The position numbers and the translations under genes are program-made. A model generated the notes under the pieces. That model worked only from the letters and a program-made list of their open reading frames with translations. It did not search any database and was not told the origin of the DNA. Shown here piece by piece: positions 7,722 through 15,713 of a DNA stretch of 64,000 nt (position 1 is the first letter of the stretch; each line of letters begins with the position of its first letter). Source of the stretch: Paracoccaceae bacterium (GTDB lineage: Bacteria > Pseudomonadota > Alphaproteobacteria > Rhodobacterales > Rhodobacteraceae); assembly GCA_030750975.1 (NCBI GenBank), contig JASMHC010000015.1, positions 434,001-498,000 on the forward strand, read 5' to 3'.

Positions 7722-8690
7722 CTAATTTTCTTTGACGTATGGCACCCCGACCGAGCGTGGCGGAGAGGCTTTGCCGATGAACCCGGCAAGAATCACAACG
7801 GTCAGAATATAGGGCAGGGCTTGGGTGAACTGTACCGGGATCGTGACCACGCCGAACACGTCGATCTTTGGATAGAGGTTCGAGATCGCCTCGAGCAGGC
7901 CGAAAAGCAAACTTGCGCCCATGGCCTGGAGCGGTCTCCAGTTTGCGAAAATCAGCGCTGCCAAAGCGATATAGCCGCGTCCTGCCGACATTTCACGGCC
8001 AAAGAACGCGGCCTGGGCGGTGGACAGGTAAGCGCCTGCGATGCCGCACAGGATGCCGGTGAAGAACAGGGCCTTGAAGCGCATTCCGACGACCGAGATA
8101 CCAGCGGTATCGACCGAGCTTGGGTTCTCGCCCACCGCTCTGAGGCGCAAACCAAAGCGGGTGCGGTAAAGCAGGAACCAAACGGCCGGAACAACCGCGA
8201 AGGCCAGATAGACCAGCGCGGTTTGGCCGGAAATAAGCTCGGAATAAATTGGCCCCAACACCGGCACATCACGGACAGCATCGGCAAAGGGCAGGGTGAT
8301 TTCGGTGAATCGGGCATTGCCCGTCAGGGTTGGGGTCTGACCGCCTTTCTTGTAAATCGCATGGCCAAGCACGATGGTCAGGCCCGACGCAAGGAAGTTC
8401 AGCGCCACGCCCGAGATGATCTGATCGCCGCGATAAATGATCGAGGCCACTCCGTGGATCATCGCAAATATCAGCGAAGCCGCGCATCCGGCAAGAACGC
8501 CGATCCAGGCCGAGCCTGTTTCATAGGCGACCGCTGCCGCGACAAAGGCCGAGATCAGCATCTTGCCCTCAAGCCCGATATCGACGACGCCGGATTTTTC
8601 CGAGAACAGGCCCGCAAGGCAGGCAAAAAGCAGAACGACCGACAGGCGGACCGTGGAATCAAGCGTCAGGATCAGTTGGAGGAAATCCAT
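7722..8690 (-). CDS. ABC transporter permease (nucleoside/BMP type), second permease
   Basis: This 322-residue inner-membrane protein belongs to the branched-chain/ribose-type permease superfamily, COG1079 (NupQ/YufQ-like). The conserved segments EKSGVVDIGLEGKMLISAF and AVGENPSSVDTAGISV are characteristic. About nine membrane helices are visible. It is the last gene of a four-gene importer operon (binding protein, ATPase, permease, permease) and follows the other permease with no gap. Transporters of this arrangement usually take up nucleosides or purine derivatives; the exact substrate is an inference. Confidence 0.9.
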   Translation of the reverse strand: MDFLQLILTLDSTVRLSVVLLFACLAGLFSEKSGVVDIGLEGKMLISAFVAAAVAYETGSAWIGVLAGCAASLIFAMIHGVASIIYRGDQIISGVALNFLASGLTIVLGHAIYKKGGQTPTLTGNARFTEITLPFADAVRDVPVLGPIYSELISGQTALVYLAFAVVPAVWFLLYRTRFGLRLRAVGENPSSVDTAGISVVGMRFKALFFTGILCGIAGAYLSTAQAAFFGREMSAGRGYIALAALIFANWRPLQAMGASLLFGLLEAISNLYPKIDVFGVVTIPVQFTQALPYILTVVILAGFIGKASPPRSVGVPYVKEN

Positions 8691-9788
8691 TTATCCGGCC
8701 CTCTTGTTCATGCGTATGAAAAACCGCTCGAGCGGATCGCGGGTCATGTTGACCAGAGCACCGGTGAAAATGATGATCAGCGCTTGAATAACCAAAACCA
8801 TTTCGCGGCTGATACCTGGCATTTCCCACAAAAGCTCGAACCCGCCCTGGTTCAGCATGCCAAACAGAAATGCGGCCAACACAATGCCGAACGGATGGTT
8901 GCGCCCCATCAGGGCTACGGCGATGCCCATAAAACCGGCCCCTTCAACGAAATTCAGGATCAGGCGCTCGGCCTCGCCCATGACCACGTTGATGGCAAGA
9001 AGCCCTGATAGCCCGCCTGAAATCAGCATGGCGATGATCGTGACCCGCACCGAAGAAATGCCCGCATAGGCGGTCGCACTTTCCGAGTTTCCGAAGGCGC
9101 GGATGTCATAGCCCAAACGGGTGCGCCAGATCAGCAGCCAGACCAGCACCGCCGCGGCGATTGCCAGAACAAAGCTGAAATTGACCGGCGCGGATTTCGA
9201 GAACTCGATGCCGAAAGGCGACAGCATCTCGTTGAATGTCGGCAGATGCGCCCCGTCGCCGAACTGGCGCGTTTCGGCAGCCTGCTGATCGGGCTTTTTG
9301 AGCACGCCGTTCAGAAGATAGATCGACAAGGCGCCGGCGATGAAGTTGAACATGATCGTGGTGATAACGATGTGGCTGCCGCGCTTGGCTTGAAGATAGG
9401 CGGGGATCGCGGCCCAGCCAGCGCCAAAAACCGCCGCGCCGATGACGGCGAAGGGCAGGGCCAGTGTCCAGTGGGGCCATGGAACGGCCAGCAAGACAAG
9501 GGCCGTGCCAATACCGCCGACCGCCGCCTGCCCCTCGCCGCCGATGTTGAACAGCTTGGCATGCATGGCGACTGAAAAGGCCAGTCCGGTGAAGATGAAA
9601 TTGGTGGTGTAATAAAGCGTATAGCCGATCCCTCGGGTCGACCCCAGCGCGCCTTTGATCATGAAATAGACCATATCAAAGGGGTTTTGGCCAATCGCCA
9701 GAACCACAAGCCCGGCCAGGATAAAGGCCAGCAGGATGTTGATCAGAGGGATCAGGGCCACATCGGCCCAGCGGGGCATCTTGTCCAT
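8691..9788 (-). CDS. ABC transporter permease (nucleoside/BMP type), first permease
   Basis: A 365-residue polytopic protein of COG4603 (NupP/YufP-like). It contains NIGGEGQAAVGGIG and AFGNSESATAYAGISSVRV, the two signature stretches of this permease class, with about ten membrane helices. Its ATG overlaps the end of the ATPase gene by one base and its stop abuts the second permease at 8690/8691. The two permeases would form the heterodimeric channel of the importer. Confidence 0.9.
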   Translation of the reverse strand: MDKMPRWADVALIPLINILLAFILAGLVVLAIGQNPFDMVYFMIKGALGSTRGIGYTLYYTTNFIFTGLAFSVAMHAKLFNIGGEGQAAVGGIGTALVLLAVPWPHWTLALPFAVIGAAVFGAGWAAIPAYLQAKRGSHIVITTIMFNFIAGALSIYLLNGVLKKPDQQAAETRQFGDGAHLPTFNEMLSPFGIEFSKSAPVNFSFVLAIAAAVLVWLLIWRTRLGYDIRAFGNSESATAYAGISSVRVTIIAMLISGGLSGLLAINVVMGEAERLILNFVEGAGFMGIAVALMGRNHPFGIVLAAFLFGMLNQGGFELLWEMPGISREMVLVIQALIIIFTGALVNMTRDPLERFFIRMNKRAG

Positions 9789-11353
9789 CAGGCGGCCTTC
9801 TCCACGATCCCGGCCATCAGCAGGCCGACTTCTTTTTCGTCCGTTTCGTCGGGCATGCGTTCGCCCATGATATGGCCGTCAAACATGACCGCGATGCGGT
9901 CGGACAGGCTGAAAATCTCGTCCAGCTCGACCGAGACCAAAAGGATGGCGACGCCCTGATCACGCAGGTCGATGATCTGCTGGTGGATGAATTCAATCGC
10001 TCCGATATCGACGCCCCGGGTCGGTTGCCCGATCAGCAACACGTCAGGATGGGCTTCGATTTCGCGGGCCACGACGATTTTTTGCTGGTTGCCCCCGGAA
10101 AAGTTCTTGGCTTTCAGCTTGGGGTTCGGAGGGCGGACGTCGAAACGCTCCATGCTGGCGGCGGCTTTGGCCTGAATGCCCGCATTGTCCATCAACAGCG
10201 GGTTTTTCTGGTATTCGGGTTCGTGGTGATACCCGAAGGCCATGTTTTCCCACGCGGTGAATTCCATGATCAGGCCTTCGTTCTGCCGATCCTCGGGCAC
10301 ATGGCCAATGCCGGAATGACGCCGCGAACGCCCGTCCGAGCCGCGACCGGCCAGTGGCAGGGGTGCCCCCTTCAGCGTCGCTTCGCCGGTGCCGTCAGCG
10401 TAACCGCCAAGAACCTCTAAAAGCGCCGATTGGCCGTTTCCGGCAACCCCGGCGATGCCCAGGATTTCGCCTTTTCGCAACGTCAGGTCGATGCCTTTCA
10501 GGCGTTCAACCCCCTGTTCGTCAACATAGCGCAGGTTTTTCAGATCCAGCACAACCTCGCCCGGGTTGGCCTTGGGCTTATCCACATGCAGCAGAACCTT
10601 GCGTCCGACCATCAGCTCGGCCAGATGCTCGGGGCTGGTTTCGGATGTTTTGACTGTCGCGGTCATTTCCCCGCGCCGCATGACGCTGACGGTGTTGGTG
10701 ATTTCCATGATCTCGCGCAGCTTGTGGGTGATCAGGATAATGGTTTTGCCCTCTTCGCGCAGGCGGGCAAGGATGCGGAACAGCTGGTCCGCTTCGGCGG
10801 GTGTCAGAACGCCCGTGGGTTCGTCAAGGATCAGGATATCGGCCTGACGGTACAGCGCTTTCAGGATTTCCACGCGCTGCTGATGGCCCACCGAGAGATC
10901 CTCGACTATCGAGTCGGGGTCAACGTGAAGCTCGTACTCGTCGGCCAGATCGGTCAGCAATTGCCGGGCCTTGGCCAGCGAGGGGCGCAGCATAGCACCC
11001 TCTTCGGCGCCAAGAACCACGTTTTCGAGCACGGTGAAATTCTGAACCAGTTTGAAATGCTGGAATACCATGCCGATCCCCGCGGCAATTGCCGCCTGGC
11101 TGTCAGGGATTTCGGTCTTGTTGCCATTGATGAAAATCTCGCCCGCGTCGGCTTTGTAAAACCCGTAGAGGATCGACATCAGGGTCGATTTTCCCGCCCC
11201 GTTTTCGCCGATAATGCCGTGGATCGTGCCAGGCATGACGCGAATTGAAATATCCTTGTTGGCCTGCACTGGGCCAAATGCCTTGGAAATTCCGGTGAGT
11301 TCAATGGCGGGGGCGGCCGTATCCGGCCGCCCCTGATTTTGCCCCTCAGCCAT
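9788..11353 (-). CDS. ABC transporter ATP-binding protein, tandem NBD (nucleoside/BMP type)
   Basis: The 521 residues form two fused nucleotide-binding domains, as in RbsA-like and NupO-like ATPases (COG3845). The first has Walker A GENGAGKSTLMS, signature LSVGHQQRVEI and Walker B ILILDEPTGVLTP. The second has the degenerate P-loop GVAGNGQSALLEVL, signature SGGNQQKIVVARE and LLIGQPTRGVDIG, where Gln replaces the usual catalytic Glu. Asymmetry of this kind is normal for the family. It powers the two permeases encoded downstream and starts 5 bases after the binding-protein gene ends. Confidence 0.93.
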   Translation of the reverse strand: MAEGQNQGRPDTAAPAIELTGISKAFGPVQANKDISIRVMPGTIHGIIGENGAGKSTLMSILYGFYKADAGEIFINGNKTEIPDSQAAIAAGIGMVFQHFKLVQNFTVLENVVLGAEEGAMLRPSLAKARQLLTDLADEYELHVDPDSIVEDLSVGHQQRVEILKALYRQADILILDEPTGVLTPAEADQLFRILARLREEGKTIILITHKLREIMEITNTVSVMRRGEMTATVKTSETSPEHLAELMVGRKVLLHVDKPKANPGEVVLDLKNLRYVDEQGVERLKGIDLTLRKGEILGIAGVAGNGQSALLEVLGGYADGTGEATLKGAPLPLAGRGSDGRSRRHSGIGHVPEDRQNEGLIMEFTAWENMAFGYHHEPEYQKNPLLMDNAGIQAKAAASMERFDVRPPNPKLKAKNFSGGNQQKIVVAREIEAHPDVLLIGQPTRGVDIGAIEFIHQQIIDLRDQGVAILLVSVELDEIFSLSDRIAVMFDGHIMGERMPDETDEKEVGLLMAGIVEKAA

Positions 11354-11358
11354 CGGTC

Positions 11359-12348
11359 TTATTCGACCGGGCAGGAGTTGTCGGACATGTAGTCGTGTAC
11401 CACCAGGGCACCCGTTGCGATGTCGAGCGCCGCTTTGTAACCGGCAGCCAGCATGGCGTCGGTCATCAGGTCGGCGTTGTATTCGTCAACCGCAAAGCTG
11501 ATACCGCCATTGCCAACGCCCATCACGTTGAAGCCGGTTTCAAGGTCTTCACCCATGCTCATCGCTTCGTAAACCGCGTTGTCCACGCGCTTCATCATCG
11601 AGGTCAGAACCTGGCCCGGATGCAGGTAGTTCTGGTTGCTGTCGACGCCGATCGACAGGATGTTTTCATCCGCCGCGGTCTGAAGAACACCCACGCCGGT
11701 GCCGCCTGCCGCTGCATATACGATATCCGCACCCTGAGCGATTTGCGCCTTGGTCAGTTCCGATCCCTTAACCGGGTCGTTCCAAGCCGCCGGTGTCGTG
11801 CCGGTCATGTTCTGGATGACCGTCGCGTCCGGGTTCACGGCTTTCACACCCTGAACATAGCCGCAGGCAAACTTGCGGATCAGCGGGATGTCCATACCGC
11901 CGATAAAGCCAACGGTGTCGCTTTCCGATGCCATCGCCGCCATCATGCCGACAAGGTAAGACCCTTCATGTTCGTTGAACACAACCGAACGCACGTTGGG
12001 CTGGTCAACAACCATATCGATGATCGCGAATTTGGTGTCGGGGAAATCCGCTGCAACAGTTTCAAGCGCTGAAGCAAAGGCAAAGCCGGTCATGACGATC
12101 GGGTTGTTGCCTTCTTCCGCAAAGCGGCGCAGGGCCTGTTCGCGCTGGGCTTCCGAGGTGATTTCAAATTCACGGAACGTGCCGCCGGTTTCGTCGGCCC
12201 AACGCTGGGTGCCGTTGTAAGCCGCTTCGTTGAATGATTTGTCAAACTTGCCGCCCATATCATAGATCATGGCCGGTTCCGCGAATGCAGCGCCGGCAGT
12301 AAGGGCCAGCGTCGCTGTCGCGCCGAGAAGTGATTTCATAAAAGTCAT
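11359..12348 (-). CDS. BMP-family periplasmic substrate-binding protein (lead gene of ABC importer)
   Basis: A 329-residue solute-binding protein of the Bmp/Med family (PF02608). The signal peptide is MTFMKSLLGATATLALTAGAAFA. The mature part shows MIYDMGGKFDKSFNEAAY, a typical Bmp opening, then GFIGGMDIPLIRKFACGYVQG and AAAGGTGVGVLQTA. Proteins of this family bind nucleosides, or autoinducer-2 and purines in some cases. The start at 12348 follows AGGGAGA by 6 bases. It is the first gene of the importer operon and carries a folded leader (12368-12432). Confidence 0.93.
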   Translation of the reverse strand: MTFMKSLLGATATLALTAGAAFAEPAMIYDMGGKFDKSFNEAAYNGTQRWADETGGTFREFEITSEAQREQALRRFAEEGNNPIVMTGFAFASALETVAADFPDTKFAIIDMVVDQPNVRSVVFNEHEGSYLVGMMAAMASESDTVGFIGGMDIPLIRKFACGYVQGVKAVNPDATVIQNMTGTTPAAWNDPVKGSELTKAQIAQGADIVYAAAGGTGVGVLQTAADENILSIGVDSNQNYLHPGQVLTSMMKRVDNAVYEAMSMGEDLETGFNVMGVGNGGISFAVDEYNADLMTDAMLAAGYKAALDIATGALVVHDYMSDNSCPVE

Positions 12349-12367
12349 TTGGTTCTCCCTATCGTTA

Positions 12368-12432
12368 CGTCTCATCCACGCGAGGATCGCGTGGGAGGCA
12401 GCTTTGATCCTGAAATACTGCCGCTTGAGACG
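12368..12432 (-). ncRNA. Candidate structured leader RNA: three-way junction with complementary loops
   Basis: In transcript sense, P1 is CGTCTCA (12432-12426) with TGAGACG (12374-12368), 7 perfect pairs. P2 is GGCAG (12422-12418) with CTGCC (12401-12397), enclosing a 16-base loop. P3 is CCACGCG (12394-12388) with CGCGTGG (12382-12376) around ATCCT. The P2 loop contains AGGAT, the exact complement of the P3 loop, so a kissing contact is possible. The element ends 8 bases before the ribosome site of the binding-protein gene. CTCCC at the P2/P3 junction (12397-12393) could instead pair with the GGGAG of that site (12359-12355), which would give an on/off switch. It does not match the purine riboswitch core as I know it. 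Folding is by eye; ligand and function are unknown. Confidence 0.5.
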
Positions 12433-12497
12433 CCGTGGTCAACTTCTTTTTGGGATTTTTCCCCAGAATCACCAATAGATAGGCGGATGACCTTTGG

Positions 12498-12917
12498 TCA
12501 GTTGCCGCAATCCAGAGCCATCAGCAAAGCATCAACGCGCCTTCCGTCAGGGTGCCGGTAATAGCCCGTTCTGCGACCGGATTCGGCAAAGCCGAATTGG
12601 TGGTAAAGCGCAATCGCGGGATCGTTCAGCGCATCGACTTCAAGCAAGACACGTTTGCCATCGGTTTCGGCCACATGGCGGATAAATCCGTCCATACAGT
12701 TGCGGGCCAGACCCTGGCGTTGCGCCTTAGGATGGGTTGCGATGGTCAGAAGTTCGGCTTCGCCGGCAACGATCCGGCCAAGCGCAAAGCAGGACGATCC
12801 GCGCGTGATCTCGAATATATGCGGCGTAGCCAGCAGGGTTCGAAATTCATCAGCCGCCCATGGGCGTTGGGATGTAAACGCCGCGGCGTGGATGTCTGCC
12901 ATACGCTCGGGTGTCAT
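12498..12917 (-). CDS. rimI: Ribosomal-protein-alanine N-acetyltransferase-like GNAT (RimI)
   Basis: A 139-residue GNAT acetyltransferase. The acetyl-CoA binding motif is visible as LLTIATHPKAQRQGLARN (consensus R/Q-x-x-G-x-A), followed by LLEVDALNDPAIALYHQFGF, the N-x-x-A-x-x-x-Y-x-x-x-G-F segment typical of RimI. The real start is ATG at 12917, overlapping the tsaB stop by 4 bases (ATGA). The tsaB-rimI pairing is common in bacteria and supports the name; the true target protein is uncertain. Confidence 0.85.
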   Translation of the reverse strand: MTPERMADIHAAAFTSQRPWAADEFRTLLATPHIFEITRGSSCFALGRIVAGEAELLTIATHPKAQRQGLARNCMDGFIRHVAETDGKRVLLEVDALNDPAIALYHQFGFAESGRRTGYYRHPDGRRVDALLMALDCGN

Positions 12918-13513
12918 GGCAGAATGACCGGCGCGGGGTCCCGTGGTGGTGCCGCGTCCGCGCCGCGGATGTAAAGCGGCGCGGGCGGGGTCAGAACGGT
13001 GGCCGCCTGCGCGCGAAGTCCGATGGCTGTTACCAGATCGGCCGGTTGCAGGGGCTGGCCCATGGCAATGCCAAGCCTGTCGGCCATGGCTTGCGCGGCC
13101 CTGATGGTGGTCAGCTCGGGCTGTCCGGCCCCTGTTGTGAACGCCTGAGAATAGCATTGGTCACGCGGGGCGGGCACCGTGGCCAGAACCGGTGTGGTGC
13201 GATGCTGAACCTCAAGCGATGACACGCCGATGGCGGGGATGCCGAGCGACACAGCCAGACCACGTGCGGCGGCGACCGAGATGCGGATACCGGTAAAGTT
13301 TCCCGGGCCAATACCAACACCGAGCCGGGCAAGTTCCGGCCATTCGACGCCGTGGGCGCCCAGCAGTTTTTCGATCAGGGGAAACAGGTGCTCGGCCTGA
13401 CCGCGCGCCATGTCATCGACGTCAACGCCAAGAACCTGGTCACCGGATAGCAAAGCGGCGGCGCAATGCGCCGCCGATGTATCAAATGCCAGAATCAGCT
13501 GGTCAGACGGCAA
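12914..13513 (-). CDS. tsaB: tRNA threonylcarbamoyladenosine biosynthesis protein TsaB
   Basis: TsaB is the ASKHA-fold partner of TsaD in making the t6A modification of ANN-reading tRNAs. The 199 residues open with ILAFDTSAAHCAAALLSG, the phosphate-1 motif of the fold, and contain GVGIGPGNFTGIRISVAAARGLA, the most conserved stretch of TsaB. The length is slightly shorter than the roughly 230 residues of E. coli TsaB. Its start overlaps the end of the nfu gene by 11 bases and its end overlaps rimI, so the three are probably cotranscribed. Confidence 0.93.
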   Translation of the reverse strand: MPSDQLILAFDTSAAHCAAALLSGDQVLGVDVDDMARGQAEHLFPLIEKLLGAHGVEWPELARLGVGIGPGNFTGIRISVAAARGLAVSLGIPAIGVSSLEVQHRTTPVLATVPAPRDQCYSQAFTTGAGQPELTTIRAAQAMADRLGIAMGQPLQPADLVTAIGLRAQAATVLTPPAPLYIRGADAAPPRDPAPVILP

Positions 13514-14066
13514 CCGGACGAACCTCGGTCACTTCGGGGATATAGTGGCGCAGCAGATTCTCGATCCCCATTTTCAGCGTCAGGGTAGACGAGGGGCAGC
13601 CCGCGCAGGCGCCTTGCATGTGCAGGTAAACCACCCCACGGTCAAAGCCGTGAAAAGTGATGTCGCCGCCATCCTGTGCCACCGCCGGGCGCACTCGGGT
13701 GTCCAGCAGTTCCTTGATTTGACCAACGATAGCACCGTCCTCGCCTGTGTGTTCGGCATGGCCCGACGCGCCGCCGGCTTCGCCCGCGACAACCGGATCG
13801 CCGGACTGGTAATGTTCCATGATCGCGCCAAGAATGCCCGGTTTGATATGGTCCCATTCAACCGCGTCGTCCTTGGTGACGGTCACGAAATCCTGACCGA
13901 AGAACACGCCGGTCACGCCATTCACCGCAAAGATACGGCCCGCCAGAGGCGACGCACCAGCGGTATCGGCGCTGGGGAAATCGGCGGTGCCCATTTCCAG
14001 CACGGTCTGGCCGGGCAGGAATTTCAGGGTCGCAGGGTTCGGCGTGGATTCGGTTTGGATGAACAT
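13503..14066 (-). CDS. nfuA: NifU-like iron-sulfur cluster scaffold/carrier protein
   Basis: A 187-residue Nfu protein. The N-terminal Nfu_N domain starts MFIQTESTPNPATLKFLPG. The C-terminal NifU domain carries the cluster-binding CxxC in GACAGCPSSTLTLKMGIENLL. It should carry a 4Fe-4S cluster to client apoproteins in the cytoplasm. It is the first gene of the nfu-tsaB-rimI group. A near-palindrome resembling an iron-response box lies about 60 bases upstream (14126-14140). Confidence 0.93.
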   Translation of the reverse strand: MFIQTESTPNPATLKFLPGQTVLEMGTADFPSADTAGASPLAGRIFAVNGVTGVFFGQDFVTVTKDDAVEWDHIKPGILGAIMEHYQSGDPVVAGEAGGASGHAEHTGEDGAIVGQIKELLDTRVRPAVAQDGGDITFHGFDRGVVYLHMQGACAGCPSSTLTLKMGIENLLRHYIPEVTEVRPVAV

Positions 14067-14125
14067 GACGGATATCCTTTGTGTCTAACCCATGGATATG
14101 AGGTTCTGGCCCCGCACTGTCAAGA

Positions 14126-14140
14126 TTAGAACCATTCCAA
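14126..14140 (-). promoter_or_regulatory. Possible iron-response box before nfuA
   Basis: TTAGAA-CCA-TTCCAA is a near-palindrome (one mismatch pair). It resembles the iron-rhodo-box that I recall from comparative work on Rhodobacterales, where IscR was proposed as the binder. Its place 60-75 bases before an Fe-S gene fits. The match is imperfect. Confidence 0.3.
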
Positions 14141-14162
14141 ACCAGACCGAAAGCCAGACTTT

Positions 14163-14209
14163 AGGCGTTTCGCCATATTGTCGAGTTTCGAGGAAATCCC
14201 GAAACGCCT
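14163..14209 (-). terminator. Inverted repeat after the universal stress protein gene
   Basis: Ten bases, AGGCGTTTCG (14163-14172), pair perfectly with CGAAACGCCT (14200-14209) across 27 bases. The repeat begins at the stop codon of the universal stress gene, so it probably ends that transcript. No T run follows on the minus strand, so the mechanism is unclear. Confidence 0.45.
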
Positions 14210-14664
14210 TAGGTGATCGCCTCAAGCTGATCGCGGGTCAGATTGCCGGGGACGATGGTAACGGGAATTGGAAAAGTGCCGGCATGGCGGGCCAGATGGG
14301 TGACAAGAGGGCCGGGTCCGGCACGGCCGGTGCCCGCGCCCAGCACCAGAACGCCGACGTCCTTGTCTTCTTCGACCTGTTTGACGATCTCTTCCACCGC
14401 TTCGCCTTCACGGATCACCAGTTCAGGGTCGATCTGCTGTTTGTCGCGCATCCATTTCGCGAACACCTCGAAATGGGCGTGGATGCGTTCGCGGGCTTCT
14501 TCGCGCATCACGGTGGCGACGCCGATCCAGTGGTTGAACTCATCCGGCGGGATCACCGCAAGGATCTCGACTCCGGCTCCGGTGTTTTGGGCGCGCATGG
14601 CCGCGAAACGCATGGCGTTCAGACATTCGGTGCTGTCATCCAGGACAACAAGAAACTTGCGCAT
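14209..14664 (-). CDS. Universal stress protein (UspA family)
   Basis: A 151-residue single UspA domain. It opens with RKFLVVLDDSTECLNAMRFA, and the C-terminal ATP-type loop is recognisable as VLGAGTGRAGPGPLVTHLARH (G-x2-G-x9-G type) followed by PVTIVPG. ATP binding is therefore likely. The ATG at 14664 is preceded by AGGAGT; the longer reading from 14715 lacks such a site. It stands alone between the nfu group and the aminotransferase. The role is general stress survival, not further specified. Confidence 0.88.
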   Translation of the reverse strand: MRKFLVVLDDSTECLNAMRFAAMRAQNTGAGVEILAVIPPDEFNHWIGVATVMREEARERIHAHFEVFAKWMRDKQQIDPELVIREGEAVEEIVKQVEEDKDVGVLVLGAGTGRAGPGPLVTHLARHAGTFPIPVTIVPGNLTRDQLEAIT

Positions 14665-14724
14665 ATCAATACTCCTATTTCGGCGGATCATGACCGAAGC
14701 GGCAATGGGGTGCAATAGACCGCG

Positions 14725-15591
14725 TCAGGACCGGTCGGAAGCCGCCCAATCCCAATACATTTCACGCACACGGCGGGTGACTGGCCCGATCTGATAGGAT
14801 GTATCATCAAAGGCCGTAATTGGTGTGACCTTCATCATGTTGCCGGACAGAAAGACTTCGTCGGCATCGTGGAAGTCTTCAAAGGTCAAAACTGTTTCAT
14901 GCACGGTCACGCCGTCAGCTTTCAGGTTGGCGATGTGGCGGGCGCGGGTGATACCGGCAAGGAAGGTGCCGTTGGGCACGGGGGTAAACACCTCGCCATC
15001 CTTGACCATAAAGGCGTTGGCCGTGGCCGTTTCGGCGACATTGCCCATGGCGTCGGCGACCAGAGCGTTTGAGAACCCCCTGGATCGCGCTTCGGCCAGC
15101 ATGCGGGCATTGTTGGGATAAAGACACCCGGCCTTGGCGTTGACAACCGCGTCTTCCAGCACCGGTCTGCGGAAACGGGTGCGTGTCAGGGTGGCGGATT
15201 GCTCGGGCGGGGCCATGGGTATTTCCTCAAGGCAGACCGCAAAGCCCGTTTCTTCCTGCGAGGGAACAATTGCGCTGGGCATACCGTGGATTGCCCAATA
15301 CATCGGGCGGATATAGACGGCCTGATCCTTTGCATAGGATGCCAGGCCTTCTTTCACGATCTCGACCATGTCATCGGTCGATACGGTCGGTTTGATCATC
15401 AACGCCTCGGCGGACCGGTTCGTTCTGGCGCAGTGGGCCTTTATATCCGGCATCAGTCCGTCGAAATAGCGGGCACCGTCAAACACGGTTGTTCCAAGCC
15501 ATGACCCATGGTCGGCGGCGCGCATGATCGGCACGTCCTGATCATGCCACGAGCCATTGAAATAGGTCCTGATATTTTTGCCGACACTCAT
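14725..15591 (-). CDS. ilvE: Branched-chain amino acid aminotransferase (class IV PLP)
   Basis: A 288-residue fold-type IV aminotransferase that should interconvert leucine, isoleucine and valine with their 2-oxo acids. VVNAKAGCLYPNNARMLAEA holds the PLP lysine region, and GNVAETATANAFMVKDGEV and GTFLAGITRARHIANL are class signatures. The start at 15591 follows GGAGATTACCT and gives MSVGKNIRTYFNGSWHDQ. D-amino acid or aminodeoxychorismate activity is possible in this class, so the substrate is probable rather than certain. The trpS terminator lies just upstream, so the gene has its own promoter or relies on read-through. Confidence 0.82.
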   Translation of the reverse strand: MSVGKNIRTYFNGSWHDQDVPIMRAADHGSWLGTTVFDGARYFDGLMPDIKAHCARTNRSAEALMIKPTVSTDDMVEIVKEGLASYAKDQAVYIRPMYWAIHGMPSAIVPSQEETGFAVCLEEIPMAPPEQSATLTRTRFRRPVLEDAVVNAKAGCLYPNNARMLAEARSRGFSNALVADAMGNVAETATANAFMVKDGEVFTPVPNGTFLAGITRARHIANLKADGVTVHETVLTFEDFHDADEVFLSGNMMKVTPITAFDDTSYQIGPVTRRVREMYWDWAASDRS

Positions 15592-15654
15592 AGGTAATCT
15601 CCTTCGTGCGGACGGTAAAACCTGCGGCGGGCAAGGTCCAGCGGGGAAATGCAT

Positions 15655-15690
15655 CAAAGCAAAACGGCGCCGGAAGTCGCGGCGCCGTTT
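15655..15690 (-). terminator. Rho-independent terminator of trpS
   Basis: The 11-base arms AAACGGCGCCG (15662-15672) and CGGCGCCGTTT (15680-15690) pair perfectly around a 7-base loop. On the minus strand the stem is followed by TTTTGCTTT. It starts 24 bases after the trpS stop. Confidence 0.85.
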
Positions 15691-15713
15691 AATCGAATTG
15701 GGTCCTGCCCGGC

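Noticed and set aside
7698-9008. A 436-codon plus-strand open frame over the ABC permease genes
   Set aside because: Gln/Asp/His-rich composition with no fold; the minus-strand permeases are clear.
12368-12432. Known purine riboswitch as the identity of the importer leader
   Set aside because: The three-way layout and kissing loops fit, but the conserved junction bases of the purine aptamer are not present, so I left it as an unnamed structured RNA.
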